Source: Agarophyton chilense (taxonomy: Eukaryota; Rhodophyta; Florideophyceae; Gracilariales; Gracilariaceae). Taken from it: a DNA stretch of 64,000 nucleotides. This document shows positions 42,317 to 55,063 of this stretch, piece after piece (the first letter of the stretch is position 1; every line of letters starts with the position of its first letter). The position numbers and the translations under genes are program-made. The stretch spans positions 1,798,001 to 1,862,000 of the forward strand of contig JARGXX010000092.1 of the NCBI GenBank assembly GCA_030374765.1, written 5' to 3'. A model generated the notes under the pieces. That model searched no databases and was not told where the DNA came from. It saw only the letters and a program-made list of their open reading frames with translations.

Positions 42317-45300
42317 GGCGTCCTCAGAGTTGAGGCTGACGACGCCCGAGGCACCGATGCCTTGCTCCCCGGTGAAAATCCTGACAAGGAAGGACACCGC
42401 AGACGCGGACTCTAAACACCTGGGTGTTTTGCGTCGACCGTGGATACCGATTAGAAATAACCGGATCCCGGATAGTGTCTTGGTAATGGCCAAGCGTAAC
42501 TACAAGGTTTACGCTGACCTTGGTCTGCACACGCAGTTTATGGTGAGATATCTCACTGTCCTGGATACAGGTGCTGGGCCAAACTTTATTGTGGAATCGG
42601 TTTGACCCCCGCCATTGCGGTCACTCATCCGTTCTGAAACGGTACCCGACTTCTCAGACGCCAATAACAACCCGTTGAAAACGGTTGGTGTGATCGACCT
42701 GGTCGTCAGGCTAGGGCGGATGGTGGTTAAACTAACTTTTATTGTGTGCCGCTCGCTGGCTGCGCCAGTTATACTGGGATGTGACTACTGCGACAGATTT
42801 GTCGACGCCATCCGCCCACGCCTTAAGCAGGTGGAACTTGAGGACGGATCGACCGTCCCCATTGTTCGTCAACCGCTGAAGCGGCCATCGAGGAAACACG
42901 TTCCTCTACCTGCTGCGCAGGAACCCACACCGGCGAACAGGGATTCTACGAAGCTACGCGTTGCCTCGTCAGTCACCATACCCCCAGAAAGCCAGGTTAT
43001 GGTTTCAGTCAATTCCCGTCAACACGGTCTTCGGGTTGTTCAGCCCTTTCCCTCGTTGTACGAGAAATTTCAGTTAACCGTTGCGAACGGAATCGTGCAA
43101 GTCACGCCGAATTCCCCTTTCAGGGTGTTGGTTGCCAATCTGGGAAAGGCTCCCCAGACGCTGGCAAAGAACCAAGTCATTGGGTCTGTGACGCCGCACC
43201 CGCTCGCGATGCTCCCTACAAAGGTGACGGCTGCCGAAGTACTCGGAATAACTCCCTCTACGGAGGATGGTCTCCCGGTATCCGGTGCAGAATCCTCCGG
43301 GGAGGCACAGCAGTTGGCGCTCGATAAAACCGTCAAGACGGATGCATTTCCGACCTCGTCGGTTCCCACAGCTGACACCAGGGCACAGCCTACGAGCTAC
43401 GATAAGATAGACCCGATCAAGGCCCTCGAGGACCTGGACCTGAGTCATGTACCGGTCTCACACCAGGACCGCTTACGCGGAATGCTACGCGAGTTTACCA
43501 CAATGTGGGACGGCTCACTGGGTAAGATCAATACAACCGAACATCGGATAGACTTGCTACCGGACGCACGTCCGGTGGCACAACCCCCTTACAGGGCGGG
43601 ACCGAAAGCTCGGGAGGAGGAAGAATTTTAGGTGGACAAGATGCTCCGTGCTGGAGTCATCGAGCCCGCCCAATCTCCTTGGGCTTCACCGGTGGTGCTG
43701 GCTCTCAAGGCTGACGGCACGTGGCGGTTTTGCGTTGACTACCGCCGCCTCAATGCCGTCACTGTGAGGGACACCTACCCGATTCCGTGCATGGACGAGT
43801 GTATAGACTCGCTCGGGGACGCTACCGTGTTTACGGCTCTGGATGCTAACTGGGGCTACTGGCAAGTCCCAGTCCGGGAAGAGGACCGAGACAAAACCGC
43901 GTTTGTTTGCCACTCGGGTTCCTACCGCTTCAAGCGGATGCCGTTTGGTTTAACCAATGCACCGGCCACCTATCAAAGGGCAATAGACATACTGATGTCG
44001 CGTTTCAAGTGGCGCACGTGCCTTGTCTACTTGGACGACATCATTGTCTTTTCCAGAAACCTGGACGATCACCTGACCCACGTGCGGGACGTGATGACCG
44101 TACTGCGAGACGCAGAAATAACCCTCAAGTCGAGGAAGTGCGAGTTCTTCACCGACACGGTGAAGTATCTCGGGCACGTCATCCGTCCAGGACGGTTAAT
44201 GATCGAACAAGTTCGTATGAAGTCCCTCTGTGAGGCGAAGGAGCCCCGTACTCAAACGGAGCTCCGATCCTTTTTAGGTCTGGTCAACGTCTATCGACGG
44301 TTTATACCGAGTTTCTCGGATATCGCCGCTCCGCTAAAGGCGCTACTGCGGAAGGGCCAGCCACCGAAGCTTGCGCCATTTACCACCGATCAGTCGGAAT
44401 CTTTTCGCTCCTTGATTAAGGCAGTTACGACAGCTCCCATCTTATCCTTGCCCAAACCTGGGTTTCCCTACTCAATCGACACCGACGCCAGCGACCACCA
44501 GGTGGGCTGCGCACTGTTCCAAACCACCCCCGAGGGGGAACGCAAACCAATTGGCTATTGGTCCCGCACGCTGAACGTCCACGAGCGCAACTACTCGGTC
44601 TCCGAGAAGGAGTGCCTCGCAGTGGTCTGGGCGCTATCCACTCTGAGCCCATACCTCATGGGCGTTCATTTCACAGTGTACACGGACCATGCCTCGTTGA
44701 GGTGGCTGCTGAACATCGCAGATCCTTCTGGCCGCTTAATGCAGTGGCGCCTCCGCTTAGCGGAATTCGACTTTGAAGTCGTCTACAAAAAGGGTGTCCA
44801 GAACACCCAAGCAGACGCCCTCTCTCGATTACCTACGACAGGTGAAGCACTTGCTGACCCGGAGGTCGACGAGATCCCGTGCTTTAAATTGGAAGGGGAA
44901 ACACCGACGGAGTCGGATTGGCCCGAAACCGGAGAAGACACCATGGAAATGGATGATCTACTCGCAGCGCGCGAGAATGAAACACCCTTACCCGGGACCT
45001 TTGTACCCATCTCCACCGAGGAGATGATCCGAGAACAGTTCGGCGACCCGTTCTGCACGCGCATACGGGCCCGCCTTAACGGTGGAGAGGACCTCCCGTT
45101 CGAGGTAAAGGACATCCGTTACCTCGTCCGGACGGTGGACCACCGATCCCAGATCGTGGTCCCCCACACCCTGCAAACCAGGGTGCTCCACCTCTCACAC
45201 TACCCGACCCTCGGGGGACACTCCGGTGGGAGAAAACTTTATCTAACCCTGCGAAGGGACTTTTATTGGCCCGCTATGGCGGTTGATTGCTACGCTACGG

Positions 45301-47573
45301 TGCAGTTCTGCACCCAATGCGCAAAGAACCGGGTGAAACTCCGGAAGCACTCCAAACGGATGAAGCTTTTCCCCGCAAGGGCGCCCCTCGAGTTTGTCGC
45401 AATCGACATTCTCGGGCCTCTACTCAAAACGCGCAAGGGAAACAAGTTCCTCTTGGTTATCACTGACCGCTTTTCGAAGCTGGTGCGCACCGTACCTTTA
45501 CGGAAGATCACCGCTTTCACGGTTGCGAACGCCTTCGTTACGCACTTGGCGTTCGTTTATGGCCCTCCGATACAGTTTCTATCCGATAACGGTAAGCAGT
45601 TCGCCTCTAAGTTCTTTCAGGACGTCTGCCGCATCCTCGACGTCAAGAACCTGTTTACTACCACCTACCACCCGCAAACAAACGGGCAGGTGGAACGCTT
45701 CAACCGCACCCTACTCGCTTCGCTACGCTCCTACGTATCCGATCACCCAATGACGTGGGACATTTATTCTGATGCTATCACCTACGCCTACAACACGCAG
45801 GTTCACCGGACAACCGGTCTGACTCCCTTCGAGCTTGTGCTCTCCAGGACACCCCCGCCAGTGGCGGTCGAACCCCAACACAGGCTCAACTCTTTCCCAT
45901 CCGTGGGTTAATACCGCCTCAAGTGGAAGAACTGGCTTACCAAGCTCGTACCGGTCGCCTGGAAGTCCATGGAACGTGCCCAGGCCGCCTACAAGCGGGA
46001 TTTTGATAACCGCTTACGCGGACCACGACCGGCACCGCCCAAGCCGGGAACCTACCTGTTCGTTCGCCGGGAGTACTACAACCCCAGGACCGACAAGCGT
46101 CACAAGCTCTCGCCTGTCGGTGAAAGTCCGTTCCGGGTCGTGTCCTCCCTCCCCGGCACCGTTGTGGTGGACAAGAACGGCGACCACGAACGTCTTTCGC
46201 AAGACCGCATCGTAGCCGCCCCACCGCCGCAGGCGGAAAACGCATCAGCCCCCGTCGAAACGGCCTCGGATACCACGGGTACAACGGTGGCACCACGCCC
46301 CGCCATGGTACCGCACCCCTCACAGGGTCTCTCCGATATACCGACTTTATCGGAACCACCGGCAATGCCGGAAACACCTGGCCCTCGCGGCCAGCTACCC
46401 TTACGGGCGCCGCACAGCGGTATTTATACCCGCCATGCGGTTAGCCCACCATCACCCGTCGCTCCGTATAAGGACGGGGAGGGGACCCACTCAATCGCGG
46501 AAGCATCGCTGTCGCAACGGAATTTTAACCGGACACCCCGTGTAAGGCCCCCGAGCGGGCAACCGGCATCGTCGCCGGACGCCAATCCGTTCCCGCAGGA
46601 CGCGGCGGTCAAACCGACCGCCACGCAACCCCGCAAGGGGGACCAAGGCGCTCGAAGACCCGAAGCCGGGAAGCGAGACCCTACGGACGCTCCGCATCGC
46701 GTGGAAGCAACTGAGGGCTCCCCGCACATTCGCGGTCGCACACCGAGCATTTCGGTCGATACCGGTATTCCGGCGGGCGCTGCGCAAGCAGGTCTAGCGA
46801 GCCACTCCGTTGAGAACGGTACGAACCCCATGGGGGAAAAGGGGCGCGACGACAAGTCGAAAACCGCCTCCCTTGCCGAACAATCGGAGCCAACCGTCCG
46901 CGACGGTCCGACCACCCGTCCTCCAGGTCACGTGACCCGGGCGGGAGATCGGACCAATGGGCACCCGGCATCCCGGTCATTGGCTGACAGCCACCCCGCG
47001 GAGGCGGATCGCCGGGACGGTGAACCACTCACCGCCCACGGCGCACCGCACGGCGGAAACTGCCCACCAATGGGAACGCCGCATGCCGCAAATCAAGCGG
47101 AGGCCTCCGGCGAACCGTCACCAAGACGGAAGGACCCCCGCAAACTCGCGGTAAGAGCGGACTTCAGGGAAGCCCCTACCGCCCAGCGGAAACACAACCC
47201 GGCCGCGCCAGCAACTTCCGCGAAGCGGTACGGCAGCCCCGGCAACCCGGCAACAACCGCAGAGCGGAATGACAAACCGGGTGACCTGGAACAGGCGACG
47301 ACGAGCCCAGCACCACGCAGGGCGGAGGCTCGGGTCACCACCACCCGGCAAGGCCGGCAAGTTTACGTACAGGAGTACGTCCTCGACCGAATCGTCGGAC
47401 ATAGCTACGATGAGCACGGGGTGCTCCAGTACCGGACCCGCTGGTACGGATACTGGCCGGAGTGGGACACCCCGGAGCCCATCGAGCACCTCCCGCGCGC
47501 TGCGGTAATGCGATACCACCGCCTTGCGGGGACCGCACTCCCAGCCACGCTGGTAAACGCCCAAGAGGGATAA
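42288..47573 (+). pseudogene. pol of inner chromovirus (PR-RT-RH-INT-chromodomain)
   Basis: A single phase from the frameshift site to TAA at 47571-47573 holds: protease VLDTGAGPN (about 42,560); RT with FCVDYRRLN, MPFGLTNAP and YLDD (about 44,030); RNase H with DTDASDHQVG and YTDHASL; integrase with the H-H-C-C finger (FCTQCAKN), AIDILGPL, LSDNGKQF and NGQVERF (D,D,E); and a C-terminal chromodomain (about 47,360-47,530; YVLDRIVGH...YRTRWYGYWPEWDTPEP). Three nonsense codons interrupt it (TGA 42603-42605, TAG 43629-43631, TAA 45909-45911), no frameshift. A long Pro/Arg-rich linker separates INT from chromodomain. Known: chromodomains steer integration to marked chromatin. Confidence 0.9.
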
Positions 47574-47906
47574 ACCGTGAACACGGAATGGAATGGCTGA
47601 TGGCGCCACGCGCCATCTCCGTCCATGCCCCAACACGGGGAAGGAAGCAACCGCTCACGCTATCCCAACGTCGTTGGTGATCGTACCAGTTACCTGGTCC
47701 GCGCGCGAAGCGCCCACCGTTAAACACCTAACTCCCAGCTAGGCTGGTTCCCTGCAACGCCGGAACCCCGGTAGAAGGCCGGTACCCCGGAAAGAAAGAA
47801 GCGGACTTGGGAAAAGGCGCCGGAAAGGCGACCCTCTTCTTTTTATTTCTCACTACTGGCAAGGGCGCCCTAGTGGCGCCGCCCTACATTCTACCGGAAG
47901 CTCCGG

Positions 47907-49682
47907 TCATTCCTCCGCACGAGGTGGACCCCCGCCCATGCGGTTGGCTAAGGCATCCCGCATGGCGGCCACATCACCCGAGATCTCGGAAGGGCGAAGC
48001 CCCACCTCCCGAAGGAAGCGCGCGATGACCTCGCCCCGCTCCGCGCCAGCGGCAGTTGCGGGCGGGACCGACACCGATGGAGTCGGATAGGAATCCGTTT
48101 GCACGGCATCAGCAGCCCCGGATGGAGCCGCACCACCGTATTCAACGGACTCCTCACCGGCCTGGCCGGACTCGTCATCCTCCGTCGGAGCGTAACCCGG
48201 ATCCTCCGGTTCGTTTTCGACCATCGGGTCACCATCCGCATAGCCGCGGTAATAGTCGCTCGAGTCGACATACCCTCGCAGGTGGTCGGCCAGGACTTCA
48301 CGCGGCGCATGCCGGTTGACTTCCGCTTCCTCGCGGCTGATCTCGTGGTACTCCCAGGGGTCGAAGTAGATGAAATCCCCCGCTAGCGCGGTATTCCTCC
48401 CGAATCCAGGGCCAGACCCGCGACGCGGTTGAATGCGTTGGGAGTTCTCCAGCGGGACCTCATCCCACTGGACTCCCTCCACAAAATCGAGGAGGCCCAG
48501 CATCTCTTCTTCGTTCGCCTCGCCCCCGAGGGAAATGCGCATGTCCAAACGGCGGATCGCAGCCCGCACACGCGGTGGCACGTACCACAATCGGTCTTGG
48601 TCGTACGCCTCAGCGAGGATAAAAGCCGCAGTGCGGACGGCCCATTCGCTTACCACGACGGACCACCACCCCGACTGGGGATCGTTCAAGAACGACGACC
48701 CTACATAGGTGAAGACTGGGGGCAGCTCAATGAAGCAACCCCAGCACGCCTCCAAGGAGGACCACGAGTCTGGGAGACTGACGTACCGACCACGTCGGTG
48801 AGCAGGCGCGATGCGCTCAATCTCCGTGTTCTGGTACGGTACGAAATACCCGGTCCGGGCCCGCCAACGCCGCTCATCGCGGATGAAGTTCTGAAGGAAG
48901 TTCGAGCGCGACTGCCGCGGTTGGTAGCGGAACTCTGCCCGAAGAATCGGTCGTACCCAGCAAAGGGCTTCTTGCCGAGCGATCGGTGTGCCCCTCCAAG
49001 CGAGGGTTTCCAATCCGTTAAGACGGTCACAGTACGACATTTCCCCGCGAGTGAGGTAAAGGTGGACGTCGAATTCGACCTCTGGCGGTATCGGGAACTC
49101 GAAAGGCGCCCGATGGTGCCTTAGATAAGCGATCCGCACAAGCGCGGCCTGAGCCTCTGCAGAGGATTCACCGCGTCGGCGGAGTATGTGGTGTACCGGG
49201 ATGGCGATACGATTACGCCAATCTCAGGACATGGTCACCACGCCGGGCAGGTCGCCCGGGAGCATCTCCGAATTATTGGTGTAGGAGTGGATCAAATCCT
49301 CGTCGCGGATAGCCAATGGGTGAAACCAAGGCGCATACCGCAACATCGCGGAGCCATGCCGAGTTCTCGGATTTGCACCCACAAAGGCGTCGTAGGTCGG
49401 CCACTGCGGTGGGTCCACCTGTCCGCGAAAGCGGGCGCCAATACGGCGGTCTTCGTACGCGAGGTTGGTAACATCCCCAGGGTGGGGCGCGGAACGGAAG
49501 CCGGTGGAACCGCCAAGGGCGGGAGTCGCAGATGTGTTATGACGGTCGGGGTCGGACATGGTGCGTGTTGGTGTGCTGTGGTTGGAATCGGATACCAAGA
49601 GCTTGCGTGCGATCCTTGGTGAAGGTGTGTTGGTTTCCGGAGACCCGGTGTCGGACGCGCTCTTATCCTGACGATCTGCCAT
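47907..49682 (-). pseudogene. antisense ORF of inner chromovirus, conserved unknown protein
   Basis: ATG at 49682, 46 bases inside the 3' LTR border, reading away from it. 592 codons with a single TGA (49224-49226) and no frameshift, ending 333 bp beyond the chromodomain stop. Features: a hydrophilic N-terminus, a central region with W/Y-rich blocks (YVSLPDSWSSLE at about 48,785, PPVFTYVGSS, VVVSEWAV, YVPPRVRAAI), then an acidic Tyr-rich stretch and a Pro/Ala-rich tail. No transmembrane helix, signal peptide or known domain. The central blocks recur in the same order in the outer element's antisense frame. The position matches the extra antisense ORFs known from some plant Ty3/gypsy families. 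Function unknown; expression would probably start in the 3' LTR or its edge. Confidence 0.7.
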
Positions 49683-49728
49683 GCCGACTTCCTCCTCGAG
49701 GTATTCGCCCTGTCTTAAGGGGGGGATA

Positions 49729-50592
49729 TGAAGAGCAACGTCTTCCAGGGAGGTTTTTGGGGACTTAAGTTTTTTCCGGAGCCTCCGGCGTGCAACCTCG
49801 TTATGAGTAGGAGTAATCCGTTTTCACGGCGATGGCCGGAACGCCGGTGATGCACCGGCGGGACCGGGTGCCATACACGTGGCCGCAGCGCCCGCGCAAC
49901 ACGTGGCCGCCAGATTGGCCCCTTTGTTAGACGGACATTTAGCTATGTAGGATAGACTTTATTTATTCTATTCTACGGTGACTACAGTACTTACGCCACC
50001 GGCCTCGCGGCCGCCGGTCCAGTAAAGTCTCCCCAACAAGGGTGATCTTGGTCTTCGAGATCTTGGCTCTGGGTCGAACCGCCTGCGCGGATATACAACT
50101 CCTTACGGAGGGATTTCCCGTGGTGCACGGCTTCCCAACCCCCTCGGACGTTCAAGCAGCCTTCGTGTGTTGGGTATCTATTCCCACTTTCGTGGTTCCG
50201 CCCGTGTATACGGTTTGCTACACCCGGCAGTGCCGGCTATTCCCGAGTCCCCTCTTGCGACTCGTGGTCAACCTCGCCCTCTTGCCTCCGTTCCCATTTT
50301 CCTTCTCTTTTCCTCCCCTTCATTGGGCAATTCCCGCTCTTGCGGCTCGCACTGACACCTGTCGTGCTCGCCACTCTCGTGGGTTTTGCCTCCTCAGAGG
50401 ATACGCAAGCACCGCTTCGGCGGATATTCTTGGCTTCTTTCAGCCTCCCTGCGCCCGTAGCGACGGTTCGGCTCCGGTTTACCCCCGGCACTGCGCGCCG
50501 ATCCCTGGGAGGGCTCTACCGCGCCGGTTACCTCGTGAGAGGAAGATCCGGACGTCTTCGTAGGTTTTCCTCCTTGGGGGCATTGTCCTACA
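49729..50592 (+). repeat. 3' LTR of inner chromovirus
   Basis: 864 bp, preceded directly by the polypurine tract (49717-49728). It carries a 4-bp TATT expansion relative to the 5' LTR. Confidence 0.95.
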
Positions 50593-52902
50593 CTGTTGTC
50601 GCCGCCAATCTTAGCGCTACCGAAAACAGGTCTACCATACACGCTGGATACAGATGCATCCCATGCCCAAATTGGTTGTTGTCTCATGCAGGAGCAGCAC
50701 AATAGAGACAAATTACCTATAGGATACTGGAGCCGCGCTATGAATGAGGCGGAGCAGAACTACACGGTAACCGAGAAGGAATGTCTAGCAGTAGTGTGGA
50801 GCATGTTGATGCTCCGTCCATAACTTTATGGTGAGCGCTTTACGTTGCGCACGGACCACGACGCCTTAAGGTGGATTCTCGGACTCGCAGATGCATCTGG
50901 TAGACTTGCCCGTTGGAGGTTGAGACTGTCGGAGTTTGAATACGACGTACAGTACCGTCCAGGTATCAAGCACAACATAGCTGACGTTATGTCACGCTTA
51001 AACACCTCAGGGTTAGAGACAGAACCGGTGGACGATGATATCCCTTGCTTTTTGGTGTCATCAAACCAAAATGGTACCGGCGAACACCTAGAAGGATGTT
51101 GGGACTTACCTGAAGACAGTGCTTTTCGGAACGCTGACATGGCAACGCAAATACTGACCCTAGAGGAAACGAACGCCATGCCCGTAACCCGAGAGAAATT
51201 TCTACGAGAACAGGCCCAGGATGCGTACTGCAGAACCTTGGCTGACCAAATTGGTTTCAAAGGTTCACCGTTCGATGTGGAGCACAATGGGTACATCGTG
51301 AGAAGGTCAACCTTGGATGGTAGCCTTCAAAAGGTGGTTCCGAAGGCACTGCGCTCGAGAGTCTTGTATCTCGCGCACTACCCGCGACTATCGGGACACC
51401 CTGGTGCCACCAGGATGTATTACACCTTGAGGCAACGGTTCTACTGGCCTCATATGGCCCATGAAGTCTATACCTTTGTAGGTTAATGCGAATCTTGTGT
51501 TCGTATCCGCGGTGGTATTCGAAAGAATCGAAAGTACCTCAAGCTGTTCCCAGCAGCGGGTCCACTGGAGTTTGTTGCGATAGACCTTCTAGGACCACTT
51601 CCCAAAACCAAGAATGGGTATCAGCACATTCTAGTGATCACCGACAGGTTCTCGAAGCTCACGAGAGCGATACCTTTAAAGGAGACGAAGTCAACCACGC
51701 TGGCGATCGCGTTCCTCAACAATTGGGTCTACCCGTATGGTGCACCACTGTACCTACTTACCGATAATGGTTCAAACTTGGCATCGAAGTTCTTCGAAGC
51801 AGTCTGTAACCTTTTTGGTATCAAGCACTATTTCACTACTTCCTACCACCCGCAGACGAACGGACGGGTCGAGCGCTTTCACCACACATTGGTATCAAGG
51901 CTACGATACTATACAGAAGAGCACCAAACTGGGTGGGATGAGCTGGTGAAACCGCTCACCTACTCCTATAACCATCAGGTACACCGGTCAACGCAGACCA
52001 CTCCCTTTGATTTGGTTCTTTCGCGACACCCCCCAGGTATTGTAGTGCAGGGAGATCATACCACCGGCACTGCAGCTGGCACACTGACCCCTGCCCAAGT
52101 CAAGCGAAATACCCTTGAGAGGTTGAGGAGGGCCCTCAAAAATGCAGAGAGCCGCCTCACTGCAGCCCAGAAGCGGTACAAGGCCGATTATGACCGTAGG
52201 GTAACCAAAGTGGTCTCTGTATCGTCGGGACAATATGTCTTCATAGACAACCCACATTCAGGTAAAAGACCACGACCGGGTGATGAAGCGGTCGATGAAG
52301 CTATTGATAGAGATGTCAATTCGAAGCTTCTACCCAAACCATGGGGACCTTATAAGGTATTGAACGCATCAGACCACACCTTTACGTTTGACCAGGACGG
52401 AATACCGAATAAGATATCAATTGACCGTATTACGGTAGCACCTGAAACGGTTCAACATCGCATGGAGGCGGACACCTCAGCTTGAGAGCCCAGAGCTGTA
52501 GCCCTGCGTACTCGACCCTCGGAGGACCCCACCCCAATTGAGGTGAACGATGACCTACCAAGGGATGATCCGGACTACAACCCTCTAACAAAGACGGAAA
52601 TGGAACCTCACACGGTAACAGCGGGAGCTCTCAACCCGGCTCCCACACACGAAGCTCCCAACTCGGAACATATGAACCCTCGAGGTAGCGTTCCCCCGAA
52701 AGATCAGGACCAAACCTCAAAGGAATTTCCCGTTGACCGTCTTGTGGGCCACACGCGAACCTACAATGGCCTGAAGTACACCGTCAGGCGGTACGGCTAG
52801 GGCCCAGAAGGGGACATTCTCGAACCCCCAGCCGCAATACCCACACACTTCCGTGTCAGGTATTGGCGCCGTCGCAAGGACCCCATGCCTGCAGACGGCT
52901 AA
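50593..52902 (+). pseudogene. pol of outer chromovirus, RNase H to chromodomain
   Basis: Resumes exactly after the duplicated CTGTT with LLSPPILALPK. RNase H shows DTDASHAQIG and LRTDHDALRW, integrase shows the finger ending CESC, AIDLLGPL, LTDNGSNL and NGRVERF. A C-terminal chromodomain (about 52,724-52,880) begins FPVDRLVGH and contains a TAG at 52798-52800, within the aromatic-rich part. Other stops: TAA 50821-50823, TAA 51484-51486, TGA 52483-52485. It ends at TAA 52900-52902. All in one phase; nonsense decay only. Confidence 0.85.
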
Positions 52903-53062
52903 CCTTAGACCTTCGTGGTACTCAGGCCTAAGGAAGGGGGGGAAAAGACGTTGTTTTCCGCAGAAGGTGGACGCATACGCGTGTCAGATTACCGACAAGG
53001 GAGGACACGAAAGAACAACCAAATGTAACATTAGGGGATACAAGAAGAGACAACAATTTACT

Positions 53063-55063
53063 TTAAGAAGGACCTGTCGGTTTAGGAGCAATGGAATCAG
53101 GAGGACTCGTGTTATTGACTACCCACGGAGGAAAACCTGCGGAAATGTTAGGAGCCATCAACCTAAGAGTTAGCAAAGGAGCGGTAGCCCCGCCACTGGG
53201 GAGAGGAGTCGAAACCGAAAGAGGATGAACGAAAGCAACCCCCGGAGCAGGTTGCAAAACCGCAGGGTTCAAGTTAGCACCTAGAAGGGGATCTGTCAAA
53301 GGATCAGATGGCGCAGCAGCACAGATGCTTGCCAGATTGGCAACCTGACGGGTGGCCAGTTGGTACATGTCCAACTGGAACTGATTCCGAAACTCACCAG
53401 GTTGGTTCAGCGCCTTCAGGTATTGCGCATGGCGCGGCAGCAAACCTTCAAGGAGCGTAAATGCAGCAACCACAGAGGTAGGCCCAGCCCTCTGAAAGTT
53501 AGTGACGCAGGACTGGCGAATCCGAGCCAGCAAACCGACCACGGCCGGAGAATCCATCATAGGTTGAGGCGAAGGACGAGCAATACCCGCCAACAGAGCT
53601 CAAAGCGGACCAGCAACCCGCGAGGACCTCGGTTGAGTAGGAGTCAGACCCGTAGGGATAGGCGACTTAGGACCTTGAGGTAACGGCTCGGACGGGAAGG
53701 GACCAGCATAAAGACCAACTGGTGTCTCCACAGTACCGTGATAAGGTTCGGGGCTCGCGGGGGCTCCATAAACAGGAGGCTCCCCGGGATAATATTGGGC
53801 GTGGCGAGGCACAATCACCCAAGTTGCGGGATCGAAAGCCTCCCAAACTTGATGGGAATCCCAATGGTAATTTTTGCTCTGCTCGAGATACGAGTCCAAA
53901 TCCTTCACAGTATAATCGGTCCCCTGCAAGATGTTCTCGTATCCAAATCGGGAAATATCCTGAACAACCCTCGGAGGTATGAAGAAGATGCGACCTGCAT
54001 GTTGAACACCATCTCGGTATATGTCAGAGTCGGGATTGCGACAATCCCAATCGATACCGAAACGGGCGGCCTCCAGAGCCAGGATGGCAACCAACACGCT
54101 CCACTCCGAGAGGGCAATCGACTAAATGAGGTAATACCGCTCTAGGTTTCGGGAAATCTGACTCCCGAAGTACACCAAAACCGGCGGAGTCAGCACGCTC
54201 AGCGACAACGGAACCTCATAGGACTCCCACCACTCTGGTCGAAGCACGTACCAATCGCGTCTGCCCTTCGTAGGTTGTGAGAAGTACTCGACGTTATGAA
54301 ACATATGCATAACGAGAGTGTAAGAGTTGCGAGTGCGAACGCGACTCTCCATCGCTGCATTCTCGCCCCACCTACTACGGTCAGCCCAATTAATAGTGGT
54401 GAAAGGCCGATTCAGGGAAACCAAGTCATGTGAAACCAGAAGGTAAGTCTCTGGAATAGGCGGGTACTGGCACACTTGCGCCACCAATCGACGGTAATAA
54501 TCCAGCTCTGGTTCGATGCGCACATACGGAAAGTCGCTGGGATATATCGGCGGGATGAAATACCTCAAAGGTGTATAACGCTGCCGACTCTGGTAACATT
54601 CCAGTCGACCCTGACGAGGTTGAGACTCTTGGTCCCGTTTTTTCAAAAGCAATGAAATGGAGCGAAGGGGCTCACAGTCCCAACGGGACAAACCCAAGTA
54701 GGTATCCAATTGTTGTCTGGTAAGAGCTGCCGGCAATGATGAATTCCCCACCGCCACAGGCCAATCGTGCTTCAACAGGTCATTGTTCGTTACCTGGTCG
54801 AAGGGAATACCAAAAGGTCCATACTGACCCGTCGTCCGGTTCGCCGCACCGAACGCGAGATTGTGAGCCCAATTGGTTTGGGTCGTCGAAGGAAGTCCAC
54901 GACAGCGTTGTGACGGGTCAGCCGGAGTCCCAGGGGAGAACTGAGTAGCAGGGACAGGCATGCTGCGAAACCCAATGTTGGGAGGCGTTCGCGAAGTCGA
55001 GCGAGTCACCCGCTTGGTAATACCACCGCGTCCACGGCCACGAGATGGGCCGCTACCTGACAT
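53063..55063 (-). pseudogene. antisense ORF of outer chromovirus, homolog of the inner one
   Basis: ATG at 55063 (the same phase stays open to 55135 and a little beyond); 667 codons with only TAG 54122-54124 and TGA 53600-53602 and no frameshift. It starts with a Gly/Arg-rich segment (SRGRGRGG). The centre matches the inner antisense protein: YVLRPEWWESYE at about 54,250, PPVLVYFGS, then SIALSEWSV and FFIPPRVVQDI, in the same order and nearly the same spacing. In a 30-residue gapless block 12 positions are identical. The TAG at 54122 aligns with a Trp in the inner copy. C-terminal part rich in Pro, Leu and Ala. No known domain; role unknown. Confidence 0.7.

Larger units (their letters stand above)
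39200..50592 (+). mobile_element. inner Ty3/gypsy chromovirus, nearly complete
   Basis: Complete structure: LTRs 39200-40059 and 49729-50592 (TGAAGAGC...CCTACA), PBS at 40063, gag, pol with chromodomain, antisense ORF, polypurine tract (AAGGGGGGGATA, 49717-49728) abutting the 3' LTR. A 5-bp target duplication CTGTT flanks it (39195-39199 and 50593-50597). I count about 19 substitutions and one 4-bp indel between the LTRs (about 98% identity), much closer than the outer pair, so it is the younger insertion. Coding frames carry five nonsense codons but no frameshift. Confidence 0.95.
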
